From NCBI RefSeq assembly GCF_001423495.1, contig NZ_LMOG01000001.1, positions 248,001 through 312,000 on the forward strand: a stretch of 64,000 nt of DNA, given 5' to 3'. How positions within the stretch are numbered: the stretch's first letter is position 1; every line of letters begins with the position of its first letter. This document shows positions 8,739 to 17,392 of the stretch, piece by piece. Both the position numbers and the translations under genes were made by a program. The notes under the pieces are model-generated. The model had not been told where the DNA came from. It worked only from the letters and a program-made list of their open reading frames with translations, and did no database searches. The stretch is from Xanthomonas sp. Leaf131. Lineage in GTDB: Bacteria; Pseudomonadota; Gammaproteobacteria; Xanthomonadales; Xanthomonadaceae.

Positions 8739-8878
8739 TGCAGCTCTCCTCACCACGCTACCGACGGTGCTTGCGGTTTGCGATTGACGCTGAAAAACAC
8801 AGGGCCGCATCAGCGGCCCCATGGAATGTCTGACGCAGCAGCGGCTTGACGCACGCCGCCGCAGTCAGGAACAACGCA

Positions 8879-9118
8879 TCAGCTCTTGACGTGAGCCTTG
8901 ACGTAGTCGATCGCCTGCTGGACCGAGGTGATCTTCTCAGCCTCTTCGTCCGGGATCTCGCACTCGAACTCTTCTTCCAGCGCCATCACCAGCTCGACGG
9001 TGTCCAGCGAGTCGGCACCCAGGTCATCGACGAACGATGCGCTGGTGGTGACTTCCTCTTCCTTGACGCCGAGTTGTTCGACGACGATTTTCTTGACGCG
9101 TTCTTCGATGGTGCTCAT
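8879..9118 (-). CDS. acpP: Acyl carrier protein
   Basis: A 79-residue acidic carrier of growing acyl chains. The 4'-phosphopantetheine attachment serine is Ser37 in the DSL motif ([10 protein letters not shown]). The start [17 protein letters not shown] is the family-typical one; in-frame starts upstream would add an unrelated extension. It sits between fabG and fabF. Confidence 0.98.
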   Translation of the reverse strand: MSTIEERVKKIVVEQLGVKEEEVTTSASFVDDLGADSLDTVELVMALEEEFECEIPDEEAEKITSVQQAIDYVKAHVKS

Positions 9119-9274
9119 TTGGGATATCGCTCCGGATGGAGTAGTGGTGGTACGAAAAAAACGCCATCGCCGCTGCGATGGCCGCGTTGGATAGTGTAGT
9201 GGAAGCGACCGAGCGTTGCATTGCATCACAACTCCCGACCGATCAGCCACTTAGCGCCTCCCGGCGCCGCACGC

Positions 9275-10018
9275 TCACGGCATGTACATGCCGCCGTTGA
9301 CGTGCAGGGTCTCACCGGTGATGTAACGGGCACTCGGGCCGGCCAGGAATGCCACCGCGTTGGCGATGTCCTCCGGCTGTCCCAGGTGGCCAAGCGCGAT
9401 CTGCTGCAGCAAGGCGGTCTTGGCCTCATCCGGCAGCGCCTTGGTCATGTCGGTATCGATGAAGCCGGGCGCCACCACATTCACGGTGACCCCGCGCGAG
9501 CCGATTTCCTTGGCCAGCGACTTGGAGAACGCGATGATGCCGGCCTTGGCCGCAGCGTAGTTGGTCTGCCCGGGATTGCCGGTCACACCGACCACCGAGG
9601 CGATGTTGACGATGCGGCCCTTGCGCGCCTTCATCATGCCGCGCATCACCGCCTTGGAGGTGCGGAACACGCTGGTCAGATTGGTGTCGATGATCGCCTG
9701 CCAGTCGTCTTCCTTCATCCGCATCAACAGATTGTCGCGGGTGATCCCGGCATTGTTGACCAGGATCGAAATCGCGCCGAATTCCTTGCCGATCGCATCG
9801 ATCAGCCCTTCGACCGCAGTTGCGTCGGTGACGTTGAGTTCGCGGCCGTGACCGCCCTGGGCGACCAGGCGCTCGCCGATCGCCGCAGCGCCGGACGCCG
9901 AGGTGGCAGTACCGATGACGGTGGCGCCCTGGGCGGCCAGCGTATCGGCAATGGCCGCGCCGATCCCGCGACTGGCGCCGGTGACCAGGGCGATCTCACC
10001 CTGCAGTGGCTTGCTCAT
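9275..10018 (-). CDS. fabG: 3-oxoacyl-ACP reductase
   Basis: NADPH-dependent short-chain dehydrogenase that reduces beta-ketoacyl-ACP. 247 residues from the ATG at 10018. Cofactor motif GASRGIGAAIA near residue 14-24, NNAGIT, and catalytic Ser-Tyr-Lys with YAAAK near residue 152-156; C-terminal GETLHVNGGMYMP is the FabG-specific end. 84 bases separate it from fabD upstream. Confidence 0.97.
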   Translation of the reverse strand: MSKPLQGEIALVTGASRGIGAAIADTLAAQGATVIGTATSASGAAAIGERLVAQGGHGRELNVTDATAVEGLIDAIGKEFGAISILVNNAGITRDNLLMRMKEDDWQAIIDTNLTSVFRTSKAVMRGMMKARKGRIVNIASVVGVTGNPGQTNYAAAKAGIIAFSKSLAKEIGSRGVTVNVVAPGFIDTDMTKALPDEAKTALLQQIALGHLGQPEDIANAVAFLAGPSARYITGETLHVNGGMYMP

Positions 10019-10102
10019 GAATCCTTTTCCTCGAAGGGGGACGTCGCAACCGTGATTGCGAACGCTGAGGGAGGCCGGCATGACACCGGCGTATGCGTCG
10101 GA

Positions 10103-11047
10103 TCAGTGCGTCCACGCCTCGAGCGCGCCGGCGTAATCGGCAGGCGTGGCCAGCGGACGTGCATCCAGGCTCTTGTCGATGCGCTTGATCAGCCCGCTCA
10201 GCACCTTGCCGGGGCCGCATTCGGCGATCCGGGTGATGCCCTGCGCGGCCAGCGCCTGCACGCAACCGGTCCACTGCACCGGCAGATACAGCTGCTCGGC
10301 CAGGGCCTGGCGAATCGCCGCGCTGCCGTCGTGCACGCGTGCATCGACGTTCTGCACCACCGGAATCTGCGGGGTATGCCAGGTCAGGCCGGCCATTGCT
10401 TCAGCGAGCTGGTTGGCCGCATCGCGCATCAACGGGGTGTGCGAAGGCACGCTCACCGCCAGCTTGACCGCCTTGCGTACGCCGCGCTCGGCCAGTAATG
10501 CCAGCGCGCGATCCACCGCTGCTGCATCGCCGCCGATCACGATCTGGCCGGGCGAATTGAAGTTGGCCGGCACCACCACCTGGCTGCCGGCTGCCTCGGC
10601 GCAGACCTCCAGCACCAGCGCATCGTCGGCGCCCAGCACCGCAGCCATCGCACCGACACCGGCCGGCGCAGCGGCCTGCATGAACTGGCCGCGCAGCCGC
10701 ACCAGGTGCGCGCCGTCGTGCAGCGACAAGGCGCCGGCAGCGACCAATGCGGTGTATTCGCCCAGGCTATGCCCGGCCAGCAGCGCCGGGCGCTGCCCGC
10801 GCTGGGCGTTCCACAGCCGCCACACCGCCACGCCTGCGGCCAGCAGAGCCGGCTGGGTGTATTCGGTACGGTTGAGCATTTCTTCCGGGCCGCCCTGCGA
10901 CAGCGCCCACAGATCGACGCCAGCGCCTTCAGAGGCTTCGGCGAAGGTTTCGCGAATCTGCGGGTGCAGTTCGGACAGGTCGGCCAGCATGCCTAAGGAC
11001 TGCGAGCCCTGGCCGGGAAACACGAAGGCGAGAGTGGATTCGGTCAC
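10103..11047 (-). CDS. fabD: Malonyl-CoA:ACP transacylase
   Basis: Loads malonyl groups onto ACP. 314 residues. Nucleophile Ser94 in GHSLGEYTALVA, the oxyanion-loop FPGQGSQ at 10-16, and the catalytic histidine in VSVPSHTPLM. It is separated from fabH by the kinase-like gene at 11150-11932, an insertion relative to the E. coli cluster. Confidence 0.97.
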   Translation of the reverse strand: MTESTLAFVFPGQGSQSLGMLADLSELHPQIRETFAEASEGAGVDLWALSQGGPEEMLNRTEYTQPALLAAGVAVWRLWNAQRGQRPALLAGHSLGEYTALVAAGALSLHDGAHLVRLRGQFMQAAAPAGVGAMAAVLGADDALVLEVCAEAAGSQVVVPANFNSPGQIVIGGDAAAVDRALALLAERGVRKAVKLAVSVPSHTPLMRDAANQLAEAMAGLTWHTPQIPVVQNVDARVHDGSAAIRQALAEQLYLPVQWTGCVQALAAQGITRIAECGPGKVLSGLIKRIDKSLDARPLATPADYAGALEAWTH

Positions 11048-11149
11048 GCGTGCTGCCTACAAAAATCGAGCCGGGATGATACGTGCGAAATCGCTCTGGC
11101 GTCTGTACTGCCGCGTATGCAGCGGCCGCCAAACGACCGGCTCGGCGGC

Positions 11150-11932
11150 TCAGAGGAAGGGTTTCAGCAGGTCCATTTCGCCGTCGGCGAACCAGTCAAC
11201 GCACACCACCAGCACCATCAGCGCCGCAAAGGCACTGGCCGCATGAATGGCCTGAATCGCCCGCCCCAGCGCACTGGCCGAACGCCCCAACCTGCGCGCC
11301 ACCTGCGCAACCCGCTGCAGACGCCCGGTGACCGCGTGCGCATGCTCGACCACCGCCGGGCCGGCCGCATCGAACGCACGCGTCATCAACCGCTGCAGCA
11401 CTTCGCGCCGGCCTCGGTAGTACCTGGCCACGCCATAGCCGAACACCAGCCAGTCGCGCGCCTGGGCCTGGGTCAGATCCATCACTTCCAGCGGATCTTC
11501 TTCGAAGTCGATAAAACCGACGGATTGGCCGTCGAAGGTCATGTTGCGCGGCAACGGTTGACCGAAATACGCACCCTGACCATGCGCATTGACCATCGCC
11601 GACACCGCCAGCGCCACCAGACGGTCGCGTTCGGGCAGGTCGGCCTCGCGTAGACAGCTGGCGAAGGAGCGGCCGTTGTCGCTGAGGATCAGCGCGGCCT
11701 GGCCACAGCCAACCACCTGCGGCACATTGACCGACTGCGCACGCAACTCGCCGAGCCGGCGCGCTTCCAGGTCGCGCGCAGCATCGCCGCCACGGTGCGG
11801 CGGTGGACGCAGTGCATCCAGGCCCCAGCGGCGGGCGACAAAGTTGAGTGCTCCGAGCGACACCGCGCGGTTGCCGCGTCGGTATTGCTTCAGCCAGACG
11901 CGCTGGCCGGCGATGACGATGGGTTCTGCCAT
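11150..11932 (-). CDS. Membrane-anchored protein-kinase-like protein, possibly inactive
   Basis: 260 residues from the ATG at 11932. The fold resembles the RIO/KdkA-like small kinases: a candidate ATP lysine Lys15 (VWLKQY), a helix-C-like ARRLGEL, VPQVVG, a catalytic-loop-like segment FGQPLPRNM (123-131) and a metal-binding FIDFEED (140-146). In active relatives the loop reads HGD....N; here the His and the catalytic Asp are Phe123 and Gln125, while Asn130 and Asp142 remain, so it may be a pseudokinase. A single membrane span lies at about 231-248, then a short tail. It sits between fabH and fabD, where E. coli has nothing, so a role tied to fatty-acid or envelope synthesis is possible. Function unknown. 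Confidence 0.75.
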   Translation of the reverse strand: MAEPIVIAGQRVWLKQYRRGNRAVSLGALNFVARRWGLDALRPPPHRGGDAARDLEARRLGELRAQSVNVPQVVGCGQAALILSDNGRSFASCLREADLPERDRLVALAVSAMVNAHGQGAYFGQPLPRNMTFDGQSVGFIDFEEDPLEVMDLTQAQARDWLVFGYGVARYYRGRREVLQRLMTRAFDAAGPAVVEHAHAVTGRLQRVAQVARRLGRSASALGRAIQAIHAASAFAALMVLVVCVDWFADGEMDLLKPFL

Positions 11933-11996
11933 AAAAAAAGTCCGTCCCTTGACGCTGTCAGGCACTGCCGGCGGACGCGGCAGTGCCTGTGGGGAC

Positions 11997-12974
11997 TCAG
12001 TAGCGCAGCAGCGCCGAGCCCCAGGTGAATCCACCACCGAACGCTTCCAGCAGCAGCAATTGGCCACGCTGCACGCGACCGGAGCGAACCGCCTCATCCA
12101 GTGCGAGCGGCACCGAAGCCGACGAGGTGTTGCCGTGGCGATCCACGGTCACCACCACCTGCTCCATCGGCAATTCCAGCCGCTTGGCGGTGGCTTCGAT
12201 GATACGCATGTTGGCCTGATGCGGAATCAGCCAATCCAGGTCGTGCTTGTCCAGGCCATTGGCTGCCAGCGTCTCGTCGACCACCGAATCCAGCGCCTTG
12301 ACCGCGTACTTGAATACGTCACTGCCCTTCATCAGCAGCACGCCGCCGCCATTCTTGCCTTCGCCGAAACCGACCGACACGCCGACCGGATCCCACAGCA
12401 GCTCTTTCTTGCTGCCATCGGCATGCAGATGGGTGCTGAGGATGCCGGTTTCTTCGTCGGCCTTGAGCACCACTGCGCCTGCACCATCGCCGAACAGCAC
12501 GCAGGTGGTGCGATCGGTCCAGTCGACGATACGGGTCAGGGTTTCTGCGCCAACGACCAGCACGGTCTTGGCGTCGCCGCTGCGCACGAACTTGTCGGCC
12601 ACGCTAAGCGCGTAGACGAAGCCCGAGCAGGCTGCATTGACGTCGAACGCACCGCAGCCGACATTGCCCAGCCGCGCCTGCAACAGGCAGGCAGTGGACG
12701 GGAAGATCAGGTCGGGAGTGGTGGTGCCGACCACGATCAGGTCGATCTCGTCGGCGGTGACGCCAGCCGCTTCCATCGCCTTCAGCGAGGCGAAATACGC
12801 CAGATCGCTGGTGGTCTGGTCGTCGGCGACAATGTGACGCTCACGGATGCCAGTGCGCGAGTAGATCCATTCATCGCTGGTGTCGACGATCTTGGACATA
12901 TCGTCGTTGGTCAACACCTTTTCGGGCAAATAGCTACCCGTGCCCGCGATTCTGGAATAGATCCGCTTGCTCAT
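11997..12974 (-). CDS. fabH: Beta-ketoacyl-ACP synthase III
   Basis: Starts fatty-acid synthesis by condensing acyl-CoA with malonyl-ACP. 325 residues with Cys116 in VNAACSGF, the histidine of [10 protein letters not shown] and the asparagine of HGNTSSAS; C-terminal [13 protein letters not shown] is FabH-typical. It follows rpmF by 88 bases. plsX, which lies between these two genes in E. coli and many other bacteria, is absent. Confidence 0.97.
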   Translation of the reverse strand: MSKRIYSRIAGTGSYLPEKVLTNDDMSKIVDTSDEWIYSRTGIRERHIVADDQTTSDLAYFASLKAMEAAGVTADEIDLIVVGTTTPDLIFPSTACLLQARLGNVGCGAFDVNAACSGFVYALSVADKFVRSGDAKTVLVVGAETLTRIVDWTDRTTCVLFGDGAGAVVLKADEETGILSTHLHADGSKKELLWDPVGVSVGFGEGKNGGGVLLMKGSDVFKYAVKALDSVVDETLAANGLDKHDLDWLIPHQANMRIIEATAKRLELPMEQVVVTVDRHGNTSSASVPLALDEAVRSGRVQRGQLLLLEAFGGGFTWGSALLRY

Positions 12975-13062
12975 GCTGTTTCCTAGTGCAAGAGCCGCGG
13001 TGAACGACGGCTCCGGAAGAATCGAGGGTCGCCCGGCCGCTAGGTGCGGCGGGCGCCACGGA

Positions 13063-13257
13063 TCAATCTTCTTGGACGGCCGACGACTTGGTCGCGATCA
13101 CCTTCTTGCCGCGGTAGTAACCGTCAGCGGTGATGTGGTGGCGCAGATGGATCTCGCCGCTGGTCGGATCGGTCGACAGCTGCTTGGCGGTCAGGGCATC
13201 GTGCGAACGACGCTGGCCGCGACGGGACGGGGTGACTCGGGATTTCTGCACAGCCAT
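13063..13257 (-). CDS. rpmF: 50S ribosomal protein L32
   Basis: 64 residues, [20 protein letters not shown] at the N-terminus, the standard L32 start and near the usual length (56-64). Basic, with the [12 protein letters not shown] segment conserved in proteobacterial L32. It is directly downstream of the yceD gene, the conserved arrangement. Confidence 0.98.
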
Positions 13258-13354
13258 GGGATTGCTCCAACTTAAGTTCGATAACTTGTCTGTCGAGTCG
13301 AACAGGACGCTCTACGCCCGCGTCGACCTGTCTTTCCGCCCTTCACAGCGGCGG

Positions 13355-13864
13355 TTACTGTTTCTTCAACGCTGCCAGCGCCGCGAACGGACTGGCCTTG
13401 TCTTGCTCTTCCTGGGTCGGAACCCACTCGGCCTCGACGGCCTCGCTTCCCGGCGCCATTGGCACCACCGGTACCGACAGCACCAGTTCGTCCTCAACCA
13501 GATCCACCGCCCGCAGCATGCCATCTTCAGGCACCAGCAGCGCTTCGTACTCGGCCGGCAATGCAGCTTCGTCGGCCTCGTCACGGATCAAACCAAGACG
13601 TTGTCTGATTTGCACCGGATACAGGAAACGTTGCAGGCTGCGTTGGCATGCCAACGGAAGCTCGACATCGATACTGAGTTCGACATAGGCGACCTTCAAC
13701 AGATCGTCCTGGCCGAACTCAAGCGAATAGACACATTCGCCCTCGGTATCGACAAGGCTTCCTTGCAGACGGGTCATCGCAGAGAGCGGGATGCGGCCAT
13801 CGAAGCGCCTGCGCGCTGCGACCATCCGCCAAGCATCCAGCATTTCGGGTACGTTCGCGGACAT
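13355..13864 (-). CDS. yceD: YceD family protein (DUF177)
   Basis: 169 residues from the ATG at 13864. DUF177 proteins are linked to 23S rRNA/large-subunit accumulation and almost always precede rpmF. Visible landmarks: the acidic region LIRDEADEAALPAEYE, the strand ELVLSVPVVPM and the C-terminal SPFAALAALKKQ, all typical of the family. Upstream in-frame starts (to 14002) would overlap the divergent maf gene and add non-conserved sequence. Confidence 0.9.
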   Translation of the reverse strand: MSANVPEMLDAWRMVAARRRFDGRIPLSAMTRLQGSLVDTEGECVYSLEFGQDDLLKVAYVELSIDVELPLACQRSLQRFLYPVQIRQRLGLIRDEADEAALPAEYEALLVPEDGMLRAVDLVEDELVLSVPVVPMAPGSEAVEAEWVPTQEEQDKASPFAALAALKKQ

Positions 13865-13973
13865 AAGCCGCAGAATGTTAAAGACCCGCAGGTGCCATGT
13901 CAAATGCGCCCATTCATAGCTGCCGAGCTGCGCGCGGGCTGGCAGACTCCCCTGCCCACCTCTTTCGACGTTC

Positions 13974-14549
13974 ATGATGCCACGCCTGATCCTTGCCTCC
14001 ACCTCTGTCTACCGGCGCGAGCTGCTGGGCCGCCTGCAACTGGACTTCAGCACCGCCCGCCCGGAGGTCGACGAGCAGGCGCAGCCTGGAGAAACCCCCA
14101 GCGCACTGGCCAGCCGTCTTGCCGCCGAGAAAGCGGCAGCGGTGGCGGCGCAGTTCCCGGATGCCTGGGTGATCGGCTCGGATCAGGTGGCCGACCTGGG
14201 CGGCCAGGCCTTGGGCAAGCCGGGAACGCTGGATCAGGCGCACGCGCAGCTGACCGCCATGTCTGGCCAGGTGGTGCGCTTCCACACCGCCGTGAGCCTG
14301 ATCGGCCCGCAGCGCAGCCTGCACGCGCTGGACCTGACCGAAGTACAGCTACGCCCGCTGACGCCCGCCGCGATCGAGCGCTACCTGGCCGCCGAGCCGG
14401 CGCTGGATTGCGCCGGCAGCTTCAAGTGCGAAGGCCTGGGCATCAGCCTGTTCGACGCCATCCGCTCGGAAGACCCCACCGCACTGGTCGGCCTGCCGTT
14501 GATCGCGTTGGCGCGGTTGTTGCGGCAGGCGGGGTTCGAGATTCCCTGA
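13974..14549 (+). CDS. maf: Maf-like nucleotide pyrophosphatase (YceF type)
   Basis: House-cleaning enzyme that hydrolyses modified nucleoside triphosphates; the YceF branch prefers 7-methyl-GTP. 191 residues: LILASTSVYRRELL at the N-terminus, the acidic SDQV site (GSDQVADL), and CAGSFKCEGLG near residue 145. It is divergent from yceD-rpmF, the arrangement E. coli has for yceF, which supports the subfamily. ATG codons at 13974 and 13977 are both possible. It converges with the membrane glycosyltransferase gene, with 8 bases between stops. Confidence 0.92.
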   Translation: MMPRLILASTSVYRRELLGRLQLDFSTARPEVDEQAQPGETPSALASRLAAEKAAAVAAQFPDAWVIGSDQVADLGGQALGKPGTLDQAHAQLTAMSGQVVRFHTAVSLIGPQRSLHALDLTEVQLRPLTPAAIERYLAAEPALDCAGSFKCEGLGISLFDAIRSEDPTALVGLPLIALARLLRQAGFEIP

Positions 14550-14557
14550 AGCGGACG

Positions 14558-16390
14558 TCAGTCCGGACGAGCCAGCTGACAGAACTGATACGGGTACTCA
14601 GCCTGCCCCACGTGCGAAGACAGCGTGCGACAGCGCGCGGGGTCCAACATCAGCCCATAAGCGGCGAGCCGCTGCTGCGCGGCCTCGCGCACGGCGCGAT
14701 CGGCAGCGGCAACGTCCAATGCCTTGCCCTTCAACACGTTGAGCACGCAGCGGCCCGGCTGCGAGGCATCCAGCTCGGCACGCAGGCCATGCGCGACCAA
14801 CCAGCGCAGGCGCGTGCACTGCGGCTGCACATCCCAGCCAACTTGCTGCGCCCAGCGATTCATTCGGTCGATACGCAGTTGCTGCTTGTCGCGCGTTGCA
14901 CCCAACATGGCGTAGAGCTGCGGTCGCTCGCCAATCAATACACGCACGCGCTGACGGTACTGGTCTGTCTCGGAGAGATTGGTCGCCACACCGATGTAGC
15001 GCATCTGCTGCGGAAGCAGCGGCACTCGCCACGATTGCGGCTCGTCGCCGACCAGCAACACCGTGGAAGCAGATGGATCGCTCAACCCCGGTTGCTGTAC
15101 CCAGAAACTGTCGCGCGCCCAGGCCTCGTGACCCCAATCCTTCCATCCGACCACCGCGACAAGCGCACATAGACCGATCAACCAGGCGGCCTTGCGATTT
15201 GCGCGTATCGCGAATGCATGGCGGCACACGATCCAAAGTACCAGCGGCGCGAGCAATTCCAGCGCCACCAGATAGCGATGGATGCTGAAAATCGCCTGCC
15301 ACAGCGCGTAAGCCACGCCGAAGAACACCAGCAAAACGACGGCCGAGCGATCGAGCCCGGTGTGCCGCACCGGCCGGCGCACCACGCGACGCCCCGCAGC
15401 GATCAGCACCACCGCATACAGCACGGCCCAACCCGCCTGCACCAGACCAAGATCGCCGATGCGCTGCGGCTTGAAGGTAAACAGCAGCGGCCAGATCAGC
15501 TGCTCGCCGAGATTACGCGGTAACCAACGCACGTCGGCGATCGACACCGGCTGCGCCAGCGGAGATTTGAACACGCCATTGAACTGCGGAAACAGCGGAT
15601 TACCCAGGTGTTGCCAGACCTGCCAATACCAAGGCCCGGCCACCAGCACCAACACCAGCGCCGCAACCCCGGAAAGCACACTCAGACCCAGCACGCGCGA
15701 GCGCAGGCGCCCACCATCGCACAGGACTGCAGGCGCCAATGCCAGCGCATACAACGCATTGGTGAGCTTGAGCGATACCGCAAGACCGATCAGTGCGCCA
15801 GCAACAGCCCACAGATGCACGACGCGCACGCCCTGACGCGCTCGGGCTTGCGCCAACAACACAATCGCCAACGCGGCCAACACCGGAATCGCACTGGCGG
15901 TATCGCCCATGGTCCCGCCAAGTTCGGACAGAAACACCGCGCTGCACATGCCGGCGACTGCAAACAGCGGCGCCCACTGCGCGCGTCGCGATTCGTTCGA
16001 CAACACGCGCCATGCCACTGCCGCAACCGGAATGAACACCACCGCATGCAGTGCGCCCAGCAGCAACCCCACCACTGGCCCGGGAAGCTGCAGCATCAGC
16101 CAGGCATGCATGACATCGAGCAGCGGACTGAAGTAGCTCTGCATCTGCGCTGGCGCAAGATCAACGCCCAAGCGGTTATTTGCCCATGCATCGCCGATAT
16201 AGAGATGGTAGTTGCGCAGATCCCAATTGGCGTCCTGGCCAAGGCCAAGCGACAGCACTGCACCGAGCAGCAACACTGCAAACACTGCCGCAGCGATCTG
16301 GCGTGGCGAATGAAAGCCGAAGCGGCGATCGGCCCATTGCAGTAACCGCTGCCGGCGGTTTGCAGACCTGGATATGGAAGTACCGACCAT
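14558..16390 (-). CDS. Polytopic membrane protein, GT-C-like glycosyltransferase
   Basis: 610 residues with a short basic N-terminus and about ten hydrophobic segments up to residue 430, then a soluble tail of about 170 residues with GDEPQSWRVP. The first periplasmic loop carries WDLRNYHLY, of the kind seen in GT-C/DUF2029-type membrane glycosyltransferases that use polyprenyl-phosphate sugars; specific substrate unknown. The ATG at 16390 overlaps the upstream GT2 stop (TGATG), so the three glycosyltransferase genes 19258-14558 form an operon. Probable role in modifying an envelope glycan or lipid. Confidence 0.7.
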   Translation of the reverse strand: MVGTSISRSANRRQRLLQWADRRFGFHSPRQIAAAVFAVLLLGAVLSLGLGQDANWDLRNYHLYIGDAWANNRLGVDLAPAQMQSYFSPLLDVMHAWLMLQLPGPVVGLLLGALHAVVFIPVAAVAWRVLSNESRRAQWAPLFAVAGMCSAVFLSELGGTMGDTASAIPVLAALAIVLLAQARARQGVRVVHLWAVAGALIGLAVSLKLTNALYALALAPAVLCDGGRLRSRVLGLSVLSGVAALVLVLVAGPWYWQVWQHLGNPLFPQFNGVFKSPLAQPVSIADVRWLPRNLGEQLIWPLLFTFKPQRIGDLGLVQAGWAVLYAVVLIAAGRRVVRRPVRHTGLDRSAVVLLVFFGVAYALWQAIFSIHRYLVALELLAPLVLWIVCRHAFAIRANRKAAWLIGLCALVAVVGWKDWGHEAWARDSFWVQQPGLSDPSASTVLLVGDEPQSWRVPLLPQQMRYIGVATNLSETDQYRQRVRVLIGERPQLYAMLGATRDKQQLRIDRMNRWAQQVGWDVQPQCTRLRWLVAHGLRAELDASQPGRCVLNVLKGKALDVAAADRAVREAAQQRLAAYGLMLDPARCRTLSSHVGQAEYPYQFCQLARPD

Positions 16391-17385
16391 CAACGCAACA
16401 CTCCGCTAGTGCGAGGCGACACAAGACTGCCGATGCCCGGCTCGGCCAGATACGCCAGATGCTTGGCTTCGACACGTCCGCGCGTGACCGTGTCCAGAAT
16501 CAGCCCGCACGCCAGCAATAGAAATCCAAGCAGCATCAGCGCCACGCACAGGATCGCGGTGGGAAAACGCGGCACCAGGCCTGTTTCGAAGTAGGTCTCG
16601 AACAACGGAATCGCCAGCACGATCGACAACGTGGCACTCAGCACAAAGCCGATGGAAAAGAACAGCAATGGCCGCTCGGCCTTGAACAACTTGGCGATGG
16701 TGGTAAGGATGCGCCAGCCGTCGCGCCAGGTATTCAACTTGCTTTGCGAGCCTTCCGGACGCACGCCATAGGCGGTTTCGACCTCGGCCACCGGCATGCG
16801 CAACTGCAAGGCGTGCACGGCCAGTTCGGTTTCGGTTTCGAATCCGTGCGCATGCGCGGCGAAGGATTTGACGTAGCGCCGCGAGAACACCCGATAGCCG
16901 GACAACATGTCGTCGAAACTGCGTCCGAACAGCAACCCGGCGCAACGCGTCAGCAGCACGTTACCGAGGCGATGACCCGGCCGATATGCGGCCTGTTGCT
17001 GATCGCGCCGCGCGCCGACCACCATGTCCAGGCGCTCGTCGATCAGCTTGCGCACCAGCGCCGGTGCCGCAGCGGCATCGTAAGTGGCGTCGCCATCGAC
17101 CAGCACATAGATATCGGCTTCCACATCGGCAAACCCACGTCGCACCACATTGCCCTTGCCTTGCAGCGCCACACGGCACACCTGCGCACCAGCCGCTGCC
17201 GCGATCGATGCGGTGGCGTCGCTGGAATTGTTGTCCAGCACATGGATCGCCGCGCCCGGCAAGGCGGCCGCAAAATCGCCGACCACGGCAGCAACCGTCG
17301 CCGCTTCGTTATGGCACGGCACCAGCACGGCGATTCGAATCCCGGACACGGGGGCAGGATGCACAACAGTCAAGGCGTCGGTCAT
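16390..17385 (-). CDS. Family 2 glycosyltransferase, dolichyl-phosphate-mannose-synthase-like
   Basis: 331 residues from the ATG at 17385. GT2 domain at about 15-230: VLVPCHNEAATVA, LDNNSSDAT, the metal-binding DGDATYD and SGYRVFSRRYVKSF. Two hydrophobic segments follow (about 245-300). This layout is that of enzymes that put a sugar onto a polyprenyl phosphate at the inner membrane, which would supply the neighbouring GT-C and GT39 enzymes. The gap to the upstream gene is 7 bases and the downstream gene overlaps by 1 base. Confidence 0.88.
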   Translation of the reverse strand: MTDALTVVHPAPVSGIRIAVLVPCHNEAATVAAVVGDFAAALPGAAIHVLDNNSSDATASIAAAAGAQVCRVALQGKGNVVRRGFADVEADIYVLVDGDATYDAAAAPALVRKLIDERLDMVVGARRDQQQAAYRPGHRLGNVLLTRCAGLLFGRSFDDMLSGYRVFSRRYVKSFAAHAHGFETETELAVHALQLRMPVAEVETAYGVRPEGSQSKLNTWRDGWRILTTIAKLFKAERPLLFFSIGFVLSATLSIVLAIPLFETYFETGLVPRFPTAILCVALMLLGFLLLACGLILDTVTRGRVEAKHLAYLAEPGIGSLVSPRTSGVLR

Positions 17386-17392
17386 TGCGTGA

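Noticed and set aside
13130..15172. Plus-strand open frame of 680 codons
   Set aside because: Runs through yceD, maf in another frame and the membrane glycosyltransferase antisense; not a plausible protein.
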